64,000 nt of DNA from Agapanthus africanus (GCA_030015575.1 CM057347.1:410100248-410164247); one strand, 5' to 3'; shown: positions 11,840 to 24,715, counted from the first letter of the stretch. Notes: generated by a model not told the origin, from the letters alone. Program-made: numbers and translations.

Positions 11840-12067
11840 GTCCCCACTAGTATGATCTACATCATAATCCTGGTAGTCAAGTACTCATCCTAAGGGCTTT
11901 ATCGACATGTAACATAGATACAATCATTGTACATGTTAAGATAAAGAGCAATCAGATAGCATACCATCATGTCGAGCAAGAAAGTCCTCCTTATATATGT
12001 CCAAGCATCCACTACATTATACATTGTATGTATAGTAATGGCCTCTAGGGCATACATATAACCAACA
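11840..12067 (-). repeat. Copia 3' LTR, first 228 bp only
   Basis: This stretch matches 20096-20324 nearly base for base and ends in AACA at 12067, next to the polypurine tract. The remaining roughly 1.9 kb of this LTR is missing here because Tat-1 was inserted at this point. The rest should lie on the far side of Tat-1, outside the window. Confidence 0.9.
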
Positions 12068-12079
12068 ATCTCCCACTTG

Positions 12080-15000
12080 AACTAGGGCCATATGTTGTAG
12101 TATCCAATACCCAACAATCAGCAGTGGTTGAAGTATCTCATACTCAACCATCCCATAAAAGTCTTTCTTGGGAAAAGGCCTTTGTGAGTGGATCCGCCCT
12201 GTTGTCCTTTGTGTCTACTCTTCTAACCTCGATCTCTCTGGAGATCAACCATCTCCATGATCAGATGATACTGCCTTAGAATATGTCTGGGTCAGTGATG
12301 GGACGGGGGTTCCTAGGCCTAAGCCACAACTCCATTGTCACACAATGGTAGGAACGAAGTTCATCTCATGAACTTTTATATATCCAGACTATCTCGTTGG
12401 TAGTATTCTTGGTAGCAACGTATCCAGCCTTTATCGTCTAGTTTGTCACGGTATCTAGCTTGGAACTCTTCCAACATACCGTCCCTCCGCTGAGGGTAAA
12501 GACAATGCCTATGACTGACATTCAGTCGTCCTTACCATCCTTGAAGCTGTCCAGTGATTCTCCCCAGGATCGATTGATACCATCTCACTACACCTAGTGA
12601 GAATCCTAACATCCATTTAGATCTATCTCATAGATCCAAATCCCAGGATTTAGGAGGTATCACCTTGATCCTATATGGAGAATCCTTGTGATAAGAGGAG
12701 ATTGACTGAGTGTAGCATAGGAAACTCCTTTCCTATCAAGTGTATGTCTTCCACGTACATTACGAGGAAGACCACCTTACTCTGTACTACCTTTTTGTAT
12801 ATACAAGGTACATCTACCATTTTGATGAAGTCAAACTCTTTGACTACCACATCAAAACAAACGTTCCAACTCCGCGATACCTGCTTTAACCCATAAAGCA
12901 ACTTGCACACGGTTTCGCTGCTCCCATTGTCTACGAAGCCCTCTGGCTGTATACTTATAGACGATTTCTTCTAAATCACTATTTAGAAAAGCCGTCATGA
13001 CACCCAACCGTCAGATATCGTAATTATGGTATGTAGCAATGGTAAGTAGGATCCGGATGGACTTAAGCATAGGCACTAGAAAAGGTTTCATCATTATCCA
13101 CATCTGGTCAATGACGAGAACCTTTTGCAATAAGTCTTAGCATTGAAAGTCTCAACTTTTCCATCTACACCAAGTAATCTTCTCAAGATATACTTGCTCC
13201 TGATGGGGATTTAACCCTTTAGATATAGCAACCAAAGTCCATACTTTGTTGGTGTACATAGATTCCATCTCAGATCGCTTAGCATCCAGCCATTCTTACA
13301 GAGTCCCCACTCTTGATGGCCTGCTCAAAACTAATTGGGTCATCATCTCATGATGCAATCCTCGCTCTCACTGTCATAGAAAAAACCAAAGTATCTATCA
13401 GGTGGATGAGGAACCCTACTAGATCGGTGGAGAGACTGAGATTCGTTGGGAACTATTGAATCCTTCGGTTCTAACAAATCATCAGCTGCAGTCTGTATAG
13501 CTGGAACTCCTTCCAGTTCTACCTCATGACCACTAATTTCTTCACAAGAAATTCCTTTTCTAAAAAGGTGGCATGCCTAGAAATAAAACACTTTTTGTTC
13601 ATCGGTGTGGTAGAAGATATTCTCTTGTGAATGCTTGGGATGTCCAACAAACTTCCACAGAACTGACATTGCTTTGAGTTTGTCTGGATTTTTCTTTTGA
13701 CATAGGCTGGAAAACCCCAAATCTTAACTTACTTAAGAGATGGGATCTTCCCATACCATATCGCATATGGAGTGGTAGGCACTTGATTTGATTGGAACGC
13801 TATTCAATAGGTATGCAGTTTCTTAAGTGCATAACCCCCTAAAAGAAATAGGTAACTCAGTAGTACTCATCATAGAGCACACCATATCACATAGGGTGCG
13901 ATTTGCTCTGCCCCGATACATCGACGTGCTGTGGTGTATATGGAGGAGTAATGCTGAGAGAGAATCTCATTCTCCTTTAGAATAGTCCAGGAACACCGTG
14001 CTCAAGTATTCTCCTCCCTGATCTCATCAAAGGACATAATACTTATACCCGTTTTGGTTATCTACTTCTAACTTATATTCATTAAATTTCTCAAAAGCTT
14101 CAGACTTGTGTTTCAACAGGAACATATGTCCGAATCTTGAGAGATCATCAGTGAATGTAATGAAGTACAAAGAATCAATCCTGGCATGTGTAGACAGGAG
14201 ACCTACATACATCATCATGTATCAATCCCAAGAGTTCACTAAATCTTTCTCTGTTTCCAATAAACAGAGTTGTGGTCATCTTATCTTTGTGACATGACTG
14301 GAAAGTTTCACAAGATGCAAATTCAAACTGATTTAAATATGCATCTAAATGTAACTTAGCTAGTCGGGTCGCATTGATATGACCTAATCTACAATGCCTC
14401 AAGAAGGATTCGTTCATTTCTGAACTCTTCCTCTTGTGTGTGTTCTGTACGTTAAGAACTGTAGTTTGATTTAGAACGTATATGCTTTTAGATAACGTGC
14501 CTGAGCCGATCAACTCTTGATATAGGAAATGTTCAAAACATTATCCAACAATACAAAATTACATCCTTCTTTAGTAAATAAAGAGACTGATATGATATTG
14601 TACATCAGGTTCGGTATCTAATAACATTCGTTCAGAATCAATGTATTTTGGTAATACAGGGTGATAACTGCCAGCACCTTGGCTGCAACAATTGCACCGT
14701 TTTCAACTCTTAAAACTTATCATCCATTCTCAGTTCTCTACCTATTTGTAGCCCATGTAACAGATTACATATATGGGATTCTGATCCGGTATCTCATACC
14801 CAGGACATAGAGGATACTGAGAAACAGTTCTCGGTAATGAACACACCCGAATAAGATGCATCAACATACACTTTCTTCATTTGGGCGGCACGGGAATCCT
14901 GGTATTTCCCTATATCCTGCTTAGTCTTATAACAATTATAAGTTGGAGCGGGACCAACGTTCCCCAGCTCAGTATAACAAGCGGGTTCGGTCAATGCATC
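12080..15000 (-). pseudogene. Copia pol remnants (RT/RNase H, integrase, protease)
   Basis: Minus-strand translation shows a copia reverse transcriptase piece (KLLYGLKQVSRSWNVCFD, then a VFLVMYVEDIHLIG region, 12671-12910). It also shows the integrase core (YFITFTDDLSRFGHMFLLKHKSEAF, 14027-14218), the gag-pre-integrase segment (HCRLGHINATRLAKL, 14175-14513), and a protease-side segment near 14790-14994. These are diagnostic copia motifs. The block is degraded throughout. Confidence 0.85.
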
Positions 15001-18000
15001 CGTATTATTATCTTAATTAAGGCGTGACATGGTCTCCACCTGGAGAGAGAGAGAAGAAAACACTCAGCGTATGCTCTTGCAAAATTAGATTGGTTATTAT
15101 TTTATCTAATCAGGATGACTCCCACTGTTTTAATCAAATCTTCCTTCAAACCCTAAAAGATAAGACTAGCCGGAATTAATTACACCCTACAAATTCGCCA
15201 ATCTTTCAGCCAGGCCAGTGCCAGTACTTTAAGGGAGGTTCCCCGTGCTTTCGCACAGACCTAATTAAAATAAACCTCGTTTTCCCAGTGACGTAACCCC
15301 GTTGACACCTTTCTAGACACCTACTTGATCGGCTAATTGTAATGTGTAAAACTCTCCCTGGAGTAACTATTACTGGCAGTGGGTATCGGGATCCAACTAT
15401 CTCATAGAAGGTATGCAATCTCATTGCAAATTTCAACACTTGAAATTCCCGATAATATTTTGCCCCTAACCTTCTATGACCTTGACAAAGGCCAACAAAC
15501 CATAAGATGCTAGTCAAGTTCAACCCGTCATTTCCTGATTGAATTAAACCCACCCGTACGATCCTTGACAAAGGCCAACAAAGTCGCACGACTACCCTAA
15601 TCCAATCACATCATATGCTTAAGCAGATAAGCACTAATCAGTTACCGCACACTACGCCTTGACAAAGGCCAACAAACGCAGCACGAATACTAAAAAATAC
15701 TTATCTGAAATGACAGAGGGCTATGACAGGTTTTTAAGAAAACCTTTTGCGTAATGAACTTGATATCGTCGTAGAATCGAGTGATTTAAAATGGAGTGTT
15801 TTTGAGGCTTTTACTAGTTTTGCTAAAGAGGTCACTCCCGGTGAAGGGATCTCGGCCCATTCCTTATCGAATAAGGTGCAGGATATTTCACAAATACCAC
15901 TATGCAAAGCAAAAACTACAGAAGCAATCAAAAGACAAACCGAGTGTTGTAGCATCTGCCAGTTATTGCTAAAGAGGTCACTACCGGTGAAGGGATCTCG
16001 GCTCTTTCCTTATCGAATAAGGTGCTGGATATTCTGCAAGGAATACCGCTATGCAAAGCAACAACTAGAGCTACCTGTTTTTGAAAATTCGATTTCACAA
16101 CATCTTTAGATTTATTTTCTTTCATTAATCTCATTAATGAAGTCCCATCATTTAAGTTACCTAAGCATCACAGATAAATACAACTTACGCTTATGCCATC
16201 CGCATTCGCCTCGATGTTCTGTCATGCACCGTTAGGTTATGTAACTAACGGCAGAGCAGGGCAAGGCTAGTGCGGGTGTAAAACATAAGCAACGTCTATA
16301 TAATATATCACCTATACTATATACAGTATCTATCTCATTATATCAGGTGATCACATCATAGAATATCGCAGCAGAACACAATATATGAAATATTGGATAT
16401 ACTAGGATTTCCGAGTTTTAAATTAAGCCTGTATAAAAAACGGATTCCACGGTCGTGATGAATAGCCAAACCCACATCCCTAGACCCCTACGAGAGCGAC
16501 AACAACCCTACCAATTCTAGAGTTAGGAGACCCGGTCTCGACTTCTCGAGATGGTCTCCCACTGGACCCTAGAACCCGGTTACTTGTGCTCCCCGTCTTG
16601 GGTCTATCTTAATGCGGAAAATTAAATAATACACAATAATGACATCATCCTCAACCCGGAAGTGCCCCAATAAAAGAATATTACATACAATGAATTTTAC
16701 ATGAATGAAAATGAAAAACTCGCATCTCACATAAAACCCCCGGCTATTCAAAACATGACGATCCAATATAACATATCACAACAACACATAACATCACATG
16801 TCATCAACGTAAGTAAATATGCGTATCCTAATTGTCGTTGACGTATAGCAACGAAATTGGCGATACTTCACATATTACACTTACGGTCGCAGAAAAAAAA
16901 GTGAAAGCTACAACAATTGAAATCCGCAACCACCATAGACATCATAAACCCAATGTATCACATACTTTGGATTTCATGCCCAACTAAATGAATTCCTTAG
17001 ACATCGCATGCATAACAATTATAAACCCCGCATTTTAGTCTCGATATAGAAAATACTTTTCAATATCAAGTCGGACAATTCAACAAGATTCCCGATAACT
17101 TGATCGAATGCTCGTCGGAAACTTTAGTAGACGGCCGCACCCCCCGATACCGTCGACGAAGTGCACTAAGGCGGAACACCGCTGCCGCGAGCATCCGAAC
17201 GGATGCTTTTGGTGATAGGGTTCTCCTGCAGTCACTTGGTTGGGGCTATAGGGCGTGGCTATCTAATAAGGTTACCCGGCGAGTATCCGCGTACGCTACA
17301 TGATTGCAACGGAGTTTTGATCACATCAAAATCCTGTGGCAACCGATCAAATGAGACTAAATTGCTAGATTTATAACATTCAAATTAGTTATCTCATAAC
17401 TACTTTTATGGATTCCAAATATTGTATCCCATCACATGATATCCGGACGACGTTAAACTTTTCGATCGATTCATCAAAGTCCCATAATTTCCTGACAGCT
17501 CAACACTTGAGCACAGTTCAATAATACTCAGAATGCCACGGTACCTATGCACCAGCCATCACTCATGTCGCCATGGAACTGCGGCAAACCCTAGAGTATG
17601 ACCGCGGTTCCGCGATCCAAAAAGTCGAGTTAGGATTTCATTCTTCTAGAGGGTTCATAGAATTACTTACATGTTTTTCCGAATACGTTAAACTTGGAAA
17701 AATGGGTTTTTGACATTCGATCAAACTTTTAAACTTCGCCTAGACAATATGTGAATAACCCAAAACATTGTTAAAACTACGAATACGAAACACTCCAAAT
17801 TGCTTATAGTGTAAGATCACATCAAATGCAAACTTCGAAAAAAAACAACACCTGAAACACCAATACCCAGAACCTGGAACATACAAAAAATTTCAACCCA
17901 AAATCCCACTGTCTGGCCGAGGTGGCTGGATTTTCTTGCAAAGTGGCCAGCCTAATTCCGGCGAGGGGGGCTGAAATTTCTTATGTGTTCATGTTGCATC

Positions 18001-18137
18001 TCATACAACATTCTGCAGTTGTTTAAAAAAATTTTAGAGGACTTTTTAAAATCGACAGAAACTACGTTTTCTTGTTTCAAGTTTCGGAGTCGTTTCGATT
18101 TCGTAATCTTAACAAAATCCGTCTAATTTTCTAGCAT
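15000..18137 (-). other. Copia 5' leader/gag position without recognised coding
   Basis: Gag should sit here, but no gag motif is visible on either strand. The stretch holds three copies of CCTTGACAAAGGCCAACAAA (15480, 15563, 15657). It also holds a duplicated segment of about 95-105 bp (15829-15921 and 15965-16069) containing the small hairpin CCTTATCGAATAAGG, and an inverted repeat at 16526-16559 (GGAGACC...GGTCTCC). The remainder, 16600-18137, is AT-rich with nothing recognised. It may include a further insertion or a gag too decayed to read. Confidence 0.5.
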
Positions 18138-18150
18138 GGCTCTGATACCA
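18138..18150 (-). other. Copia primer-binding site
   Basis: On the minus strand it reads TGGTATCAGAGCC, complementary to the 3' end of plant initiator methionine tRNA, the usual copia primer. It lies one base from the LTR end at 18152. Confidence 0.93.
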
Positions 18151-18151
18151 C

Positions 18152-20324
18152 TGCAGGGTTGTCTAGCATGACAGCAAGGTTTCGGAGGCATCGTCCATAC
18201 CAATTTCAAAAATTTGCCATTCTAGCTAACCCTAACCCTAGAATCATATACTAGAAAAAGCGATGAATGGATATGCAAACAACTTTGCAAAGAAATGAAA
18301 AAGAAATACAACCTTTGTAGACCGGTCCTTCGCTTCATTAGATCCGTGTAGCAGTCCCTTCGCTGCGATCCATGAACGCCCGAACTCTTTAAAGGGTTCT
18401 CCTGAAGAAATGAGCAAGCTTGCATGAAGTCTTCGAGGCCGAAGATGATCTATGTCGAGGAGACACTAACCCAAGACACCCCATCACTAATTATGGAATT
18501 AGTGAAGCAAACACCCTATACTAAATGACAAGTAGTAAAGGATGATGAAGTAGGAATTTTGCTCATTTTAGAAATAATTTTCTCACTATTTTCTATCATC
18601 TCCGTTGAAGCTAGAAAGCTTAGATGAAGGAGATGAAGAAAAATCTCATGAAATTAACCAAGTGAAGAATGGCAACCCTAGGTGAGTTAGTATCATATAC
18701 TAACCTTTGTAGAGAGTTAACCATGGCTAGGTTTAATTGGTTGGGTTAATAAATATCTTAGGCAAAACAAAAGAGTGGACTTGGTCAATGCAAACAACAA
18801 GCTTCTTCCATGACAAAATGCCACAATTTTGTAATTACCAAAATAAATAAAACCCTAGCAATTAAACCAAGTATGGTGTAAGTCATACACATACCCAAGT
18901 TGTATGTATCATCAAACATGACACAAAATAATGTACACTTGTATATATCACATATATACAATGTGCACAAACTAAGTGAGAAAAGAAATCTTAAGTGAGC
19001 TAATACTAGTTAATGTAAATTAATATATCAAATATATAATTATACATTAGATTATAAAATCAACTCTTGATTTAATAATCCGGCTATATTACATATAACT
19101 GACTAATATCATATGTAACAACTTATCGAATCAACACTTGATCCGATAACCCGGCTATATCGCATATAACCGACCGATGTCATAAATCGCGAGAATAGAA
19201 TACGGTATCACATATCGTATTAATCTCGGTCCCGCGCATATCCCGTATGTGCTCCTACTCCATTTTGTTTGAGCCAGGAAACCTCTGTGTAGGACTCTAA
19301 AGACTCGTCAATACGCCGGCAGTAGGTGATGATCATATCAAACACCCAGAAGCCGCAAGCGGTCTGCTAAATGTAACAGCCACCCAGGTATTGAGCTAAC
19401 AGAAGATCAGCAAGCAAGCCTGCACACACTCCTGCGAATCCAATCAGTAACACTACCGTACAGTCCGGTCTCTTCGTCTAATATGTCGCATATCTCGTCT
19501 AGGGGTGGTAAACATCAGACTCCAGTAACTCGATAAGTCATGCCGATGTGAGGCTCATAACGGGTCGAGAAACTACTGATAACACTTACCAGTATATCTT
19601 TAAAGCAGCCCTGGCCAGGGACTTCCTGTTATAGCCAATCGAGCACAACACAACATCAATTCCCAATACCGGGAGAGATGAAACCCCTCCTATTGCTCAT
19701 TGTCTCTATGTGATTCGGGACTGTACCCAAAAGCCACCGTTTTGCACGTTCTCTTGAACGTGGTAAGGTGGAAATCAAAACACAGTAGGAATCACACAAG
19801 ACTCTATGACGATCTCGGGTCTACAGACTAACCTGTACCAGTGTCACCAGAGAACTGCTATCTGATGATAGGTATAATACCATCTAGGAGTTCTTGGCGA
19901 GTCCGTTCAGTATACCCAGTCTCCACTGAGCACCCGCATACCATCTTTGATGTCAAACACCAATGGATATGGGATCATCCATCGCCCATCTACATGGGTC
20001 GAGAAGCTACACGCTAGTCTACTATGGTATATCGAAGCCCTGTCTCGATACACCTACGTTTAGGAACATTTGAAGGATGTACTTGCCGACTACCCTGTCC
20101 CCACTAGTATGATCTGCATCATAATCCTGGTAGTCAAGTACTCATCTTAAGGGCTTTATCGACATGTAACATAGATACAATCATTGTACATGTAAAGATA
20201 AAGAGCAACCGGATAGCATACTATCATGTCGAGCAAGAAAGTCCTCCCTATATATGTCCAAGCATCCACTACAATATATATCGTATGTACAGTAATGGCC
20301 TCTAGGGCATACATATAACTAACA
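18152..20324 (-). repeat. Copia 5' LTR (2.17 kb)
   Basis: The LTR is bounded by TG at 18152, next to the primer-binding site, and AACA at 20324. It is long for a copia LTR. Positions 20096-20324 match the surviving 3' LTR piece. Within it, two related segments around 19060-19110 and 19125-19175 (TTGAT...TAATCCGGCTATAT and variants) form an imperfect tandem duplication. No ORF of note is present. Confidence 0.85.
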
Positions 20325-20391
20325 AGGACTTCATGCAGAATTGACCCGTATGTCCATGCAGAACTGACCTGCATGGGCCACCAATAAAACC
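20325..20391 (-). mobile_element. Leader fragment of Tekay-like relic
   Basis: The reverse complement (CAGGTTTTATTGGTGGCCCATG...) matches the internal leader immediately after the Tekay 5' LTR at 28634-28690 (ggttttgttggtggcctatg). It is therefore the internal start of a minus-strand relative whose LTR begins at 20392. The copia element interrupts it on the left. Confidence 0.8.
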
Positions 20392-21519
20392 TGTCACGCC
20401 CCGCTTCCCAGTGTACGGGGAAGAGGACGCGGTGAGGCCCGCTACGTATTTACTCAGAAGTAAACACGCTAAGCGTATCTAAGCAATATAAAGTAAAATG
20501 TACACAAGAGACATCAATATAAATGAACAACAATTTTATTTATTAAACATTGTTTTACAGGTATAATTGGAAATGTAAATACAAGGATGGAAAGCAATGC
20601 CTAAACAATTGCATGAACTGAAAAGAAAATATATACAAGTTACTATAGCTCGGGGTCTTTAGTGTACTGCTCAGGGGTCTGCTCCAAGTGCTCCTGGCTG
20701 GTCTCGCACTCCTCAGAGTCGGGTCCTCCTGACAACATTATAAAGAAGAAGAGAAATAAGAATGTCGTCAGCAAACAATCGCTCGGTAAGTCCTAAAGTA
20801 GAATAGACAGAAAAGAGAGTATATTTAGTATAATATTTGATTGTTATGTTAACGTAGTGTTTGTAGCTTGGTACAGAATATGCCAGTGTATACGAGAGGA
20901 GTCCAACTTACACCGTGGACTTTGATAATCCGTAGTACAAGGCTCCATCAAAAATACCACGGAACAACGGCATGGATGTAATTACGTCTTTTAGTGACCC
21001 GCTCGTGCCACCCTTAACATGTTTCGTACCAGTCTACTCCTTTATAAACCCTGTAATGTTTATTGTATTGATTGTATTGATTGTACTGATTGTATTGTAT
21101 TGTCTTATAGTAAATGGAAGACTTACTGAAACCATGATATCGGTAATCGGAATGGATATAAATGGATAGTCATGTAATCAGAGTATATCTATGGTTCGGT
21201 TCAGTCATGTTCATGTTGTTATAGATTGTATTCTGGCATTCATGAATTCATGTTGTATTGCAGTTATACTTGAATTGTATTCAAGCTATATTGATTTCAT
21301 ATCAGATTTGATCGTGACTCAACTGAGTTAGACACTTAAATAGAATTGAAGTTCTGATTGTTTTGGAGTTATCGGTAACTTCTGCACATGGACGGCAGGA
21401 TTTGTGTCTTTTATCAAGATAATTACCGTGTTGATAACACCATTTTTAGGTTGTCTATCTTAGATAGGCAATCACCCATATTCTCTGGCTCTATGAGGCT
21501 CAAGAGAACCGGTCCTGCT
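20392..21519 (-). repeat. Tekay-like relic LTR, 3' part
   Basis: This is the reverse complement of a diverged relative of the Tekay LTR end at 27650-28633. Shared features include the terminal GCGTGACA, the TTGCTTAGATACGCTTAGCGT segment, the CCGAGCGA...CTGACGACATTCT region and the repeated ACAATACAATAC tract. It is a member of the same chromovirus family but clearly older than the intact copy. The LTR is split here by Tat-2 and resumes at 53877. Confidence 0.85.
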
Positions 21520-22069
21520 TGTTTACCGCCGGAAGCCGGGAAGACTGGACGTCTTGCCTGAATCTGGGGGCAGATGCTAATTGGTACTATCCGTCCACCT
21601 CTCCAAAGATACCAAGTTGATTTATGGTACCATGTATCGAAGGTTTAAACGGATGCGACCGATGTAGCAGACTTCGTCACATTCCCCCTCGCTTGAGGGA
21701 TTTTTGATTGTGGGGACGCTCTTCCCTGCAGGCGCAAGCCCCTGCAGTTAATTACGCTACCGCATCGCGGTAACAACTTTCTCCTTCTCCATATGGTCAC
21801 TTCGTGTCGTGGGTATTTTTTGTGGTTTGTGGTTGCCCATGGATTGTATACGGAGACTAAGTTATGTTGTTGCCCGTAGGACGTGGACTAATCCAAATCC
21901 GTATCTTTCTTAGATTTGGGTTTGGGGGGTTTGGGTTTAACGATACGTTAGCCTTATTTAAGGCTAAGATCAACTTAAACGTTTGTTAATGATACGTTAG
22001 TCTAATTTCAGACTAAGATCGACTTAACGGGATCGTTTAGATCCGACAAGAGAGCAATTGAGCTCTATT

Positions 22070-22490
22070 GTGTAGTTTAGTGACATTGCGGTCGATTATT
22101 AGTTTAAGGACATTACGGTCCATTGTTAGTTTTAAGACATTGCGGTCAAAGTTAAGGACATCATAGTCCGTGGATTTAAGGACCTCACAGTCCGACGCTA
22201 GTTTTAAGATATCGCGGTCGAGGTTAAGGACATCATAGTCCGTGGATTTAAGGACTCCATAGTCCGATATTAGTTTTAAGACATCACGGTCGAGGTTAAG
22301 GACATCATAGTCCGTGGATTTAAGGACCTCACAGTCCAATGTTAGTTTTAAGACATCACGGTCAAGGTTAAGGACATCATAGTCTATGAGTTTAAGGACC
22401 CCACAGTCCAATGTTAGTTTTAAGATATCACGGTCAAGATTAAGGACATCGTAGTCCATGAGTTTAAGGACCCCACAGTCCGTAGTAATG
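22070..22490. repeat. 72-bp composite tandem array, Tat-2 3' LTR
   Basis: Units of about 72 bp are built from three related subunits of 23, 27 and 22 bp, all around the core ttaaggacaTca...agtCC or tttaagacatc-cggtc. The composite unit is 24 codons, so the minus strand stays open and reads DYDVLNLDRDVLKLT-like repeats. The same array recurs at 37318-38064, 50770-51110 and 57296-57780. Confidence 0.88.
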
Positions 22491-23551
22491 TATGGTCGTC
22501 AGGACCCGTCACCTCTTTGACGACGTTGAAGGATTGCAACGACAGATGTCAGAGGAGTAAAGAGATATACCCTCGGACCGGGTGTAAATTGGTTAGAAGA
22601 GCAGGTGTGCTCAGTTCAATTTAAATTGAGGACTTATGGCCAGAATTGGGCTAAGTCCAGTTAAAAAAACAAATGTTTAACATTTCATTGTTGTTCTGCC
22701 TGTTAGGCCTTTGTTTGGGCTCGGCCCTTTTAATAATGCCAAGCATTGGGCTCTGACATTGGATGCAATTAAATGCTTAGCATTTATCAGGAGTAAAATG
22801 ATGTTCATATAGTGCGCCACGTGGCACGTCAGGCGCTTTGCGCCAATTAAAGAGCGCATTGCGCTAGCGCATGCGAAAGTGACACGTGTCACGCTCAGCG
22901 CTGAGCGCCGGTTTATTAGCGCACTGCGCTTTTAATTTATGAGCGCGCTGCGCTGGTTCGTGGGTGAGCCAGTGAATGACACGTGGAGCGCTTGGCGCTG
23001 AGCGCCAACCCAAGAGCGCAGTGCTCTGTTTTCAGGGGCGCAAAGCGCAAGCTGTGTCTGTGGTTGACACGTGGTATGTTTTAGCGCTGAGCGCCAGTCC
23101 AAGGAGCGCAAAGGTGCAGTTCAAGAGTGCAAAGTACTTTCCAGCAGCGCAAAGCGCATTTTGATCAATTAAGATTAAAAAACAAGTTTATGTTCTTCTT
23201 AAAAGAGGCTTTGCCTCAAGATTCAAGAACTAAGTTCTTGTTCTTATAAAAGGCTCTGCCTTTATAGATCGAAGATCCGTGGACGAAGTAAAATACTTAT
23301 TATATATTTTTTTATAATTGGATCTTTTGATCTTATTATCAAAGACTTTGGTCTTTTTTCAGATCTCTGATCTTTTTTTAGAAGAGGGTTCTTCTTTTAT
23401 GAGATGTTTTCATCTCTGTTTTTCAAGAATATAGTTCTTTTTTACCTCGAGTATGAAGAAAAACTCTTCTATTTTTTTTAAGAGCCCGCTCTTTTTTGGC
23501 AGAGGGTTTTTCCCTTCCTGTTCTGTATATTTTAGACTTGAAGTCTAGGGT

Positions 23552-23562
23552 CCTTTATATAG
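23552..23562 (-). promoter_or_regulatory. TATA box of Tat-2 3' LTR
   Basis: The minus strand reads CTATATAAAGG within GGGCC...GGACCC. The identical box is in the 5' LTR at 52172-52182, where it would drive the element. Confidence 0.6.
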
Positions 23563-24229
23563 GGCCAAATGATTTGTTAAATCAGTTGGAGAGATCTTTC
23601 TCTGATTGATTTGGGAATATTTCCCACCATTGGATCTTTGATCCTAAGCTTTCTGTTTGACAGAAGATAATCTTCTTGTTTTTCAATAAGATTGAGAAAT
23701 CTTTCTATGCAGAATTTGTTCTGTTTTGGTAATTCATTATTTACCATTGGATTATTGATCCAGCGGTGCTTGAAGCACAATCTTGTTGTTTGGAAAGATT
23801 TTGAGAAATCTTTTCTTAACAGAATTTAATTCTGGTTAATTAATGATTTATCATCATTATTAGATCCTTTGATCTAACGGTGGGAATTTTTTTAATTCTA
23901 GCGCCTATGCAGAGCGCAGCGCAACTGCGCTAGCGCACTCGTGCTTGCCTCGTGGCGCGCAGCGCGCTGGATCTGAAGCGTTGCTTCAGCAGAGCGCTGG
24001 ATCTGAAGCGTTGCTTCAACAGAGGTGTCTTTTCACCTTCCTTTTTAAGTCAAGCTTATATTCCCGAGAATCTTTCATTTCCCAATCTTGGAAATAGTTC
24101 CATTGTGCACAAAATTTTTTGTGCTTCGTCTTTATAACTCGAAGCGAAGCTTCTTCTTTTTCTTATCTCCAAAAAACTTTTCTCAACTATAGCTTGTAAC
24201 CACCCCCATGCTCGTAGATAGCCGTGGGA

Positions 24230-24715
24230 AGTGCCCATTCAGGACCTCGTTCCTCGCTTTGCTGCGCGCTTAGTGGATCCTTCCCTCACGGATGAGCAGT
24301 GCGACGCTGCACTGCACGATCTTTTGACTCATGTGGGGTCTCCTCTTCCCCCACACTCTATCTGGCTTCGAATGATCCTTGTGTCTGTGCTCGCCGATCT
24401 TCCCCTCCTCCAGCAGAGATGTCCTCGGCAATGCTGGATACTGCTGAAGACAAGATCGAGTGCTTCTTGGAGGCGCACTTAATCACTCAAGCCCTGAGGG
24501 ATTGCTCCATTCAGTTGCTGAGCCAGATACGGGCTCATCGGGTTGTCATCACCACTTTCTCTGAGGAGTGTGGCGTCGACCGTTGGATGGCTACCCCTCG
24601 GGAGGATCGCCGTTTCGACATGGTGGAGAGGACGGAGATGGAACTGGATAATCTTCTCTTTAGTTTTGTGAACCCCTGTCCTTCTGATCCCATATTTGGT
24701 AATCTTTTTTAAATG
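24230..24715 (+). pseudogene. Coding-like passenger segment inside Tat-2 3' LTR
   Basis: A plus-strand stretch of about 480 bp has coding character. Frames read FAARLVDPSLTDEQCDAALH and, downstream, AEMSSAMLDTAEDKIECF, RVVITTFSEECGVDRWMA and TEMELDNLLFSFVNP. The mixed charged/helical composition and the match to 52871-53355 in the other LTR show it was carried as part of the LTR. Neither the Tat-1 nor the Tat-3 LTR has it. I do not recognise the protein family. It runs antisense to the element, in the same direction as the PMD gene of Tat-3, so it may derive from a similar captured gene; this is inference. It is a fossil. Confidence 0.6.

Larger units (their letters stand above)
11840..20324 (-). 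mobile_element. Ty1/copia element, nested, decayed
   Basis: This is a minus-strand copia element. Parts, by increasing coordinate: the beginning of the 3' LTR (11840-12067), a polypurine tract (12068-12079, minus strand CAAGTGGGAGAT), RNase H and reverse transcriptase remnants (about 12080-13560), integrase (about 13600-14510), protease remnant (about 14790-15000), a long leader without a recognised gag, a primer-binding site (18138-18150) and the 5' LTR (18152-20324). The INT-before-RT order is the copia hallmark. The coding part is heavily broken, with well over ten breaks. Its 3' LTR is cut short by Tat-1, and its 5' LTR abuts the leader of a Tekay-like relic at 20325. Confidence 0.9.

Noticed and set aside
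18222-18245. Telomere-like CCCTAACCCTA in the copia LTR and AACCCTAACCC near the Tekay TATA box (26129-26140)
   Set aside because: Only two units each, inside LTRs; not a telomeric array.
24299-24712. Host gene at 24.2-24.7 kb
   Set aside because: The same segment is present at the same place in the other LTR of Tat-2 (52.9-53.4 kb), so it is part of the LTR rather than a locus of its own.
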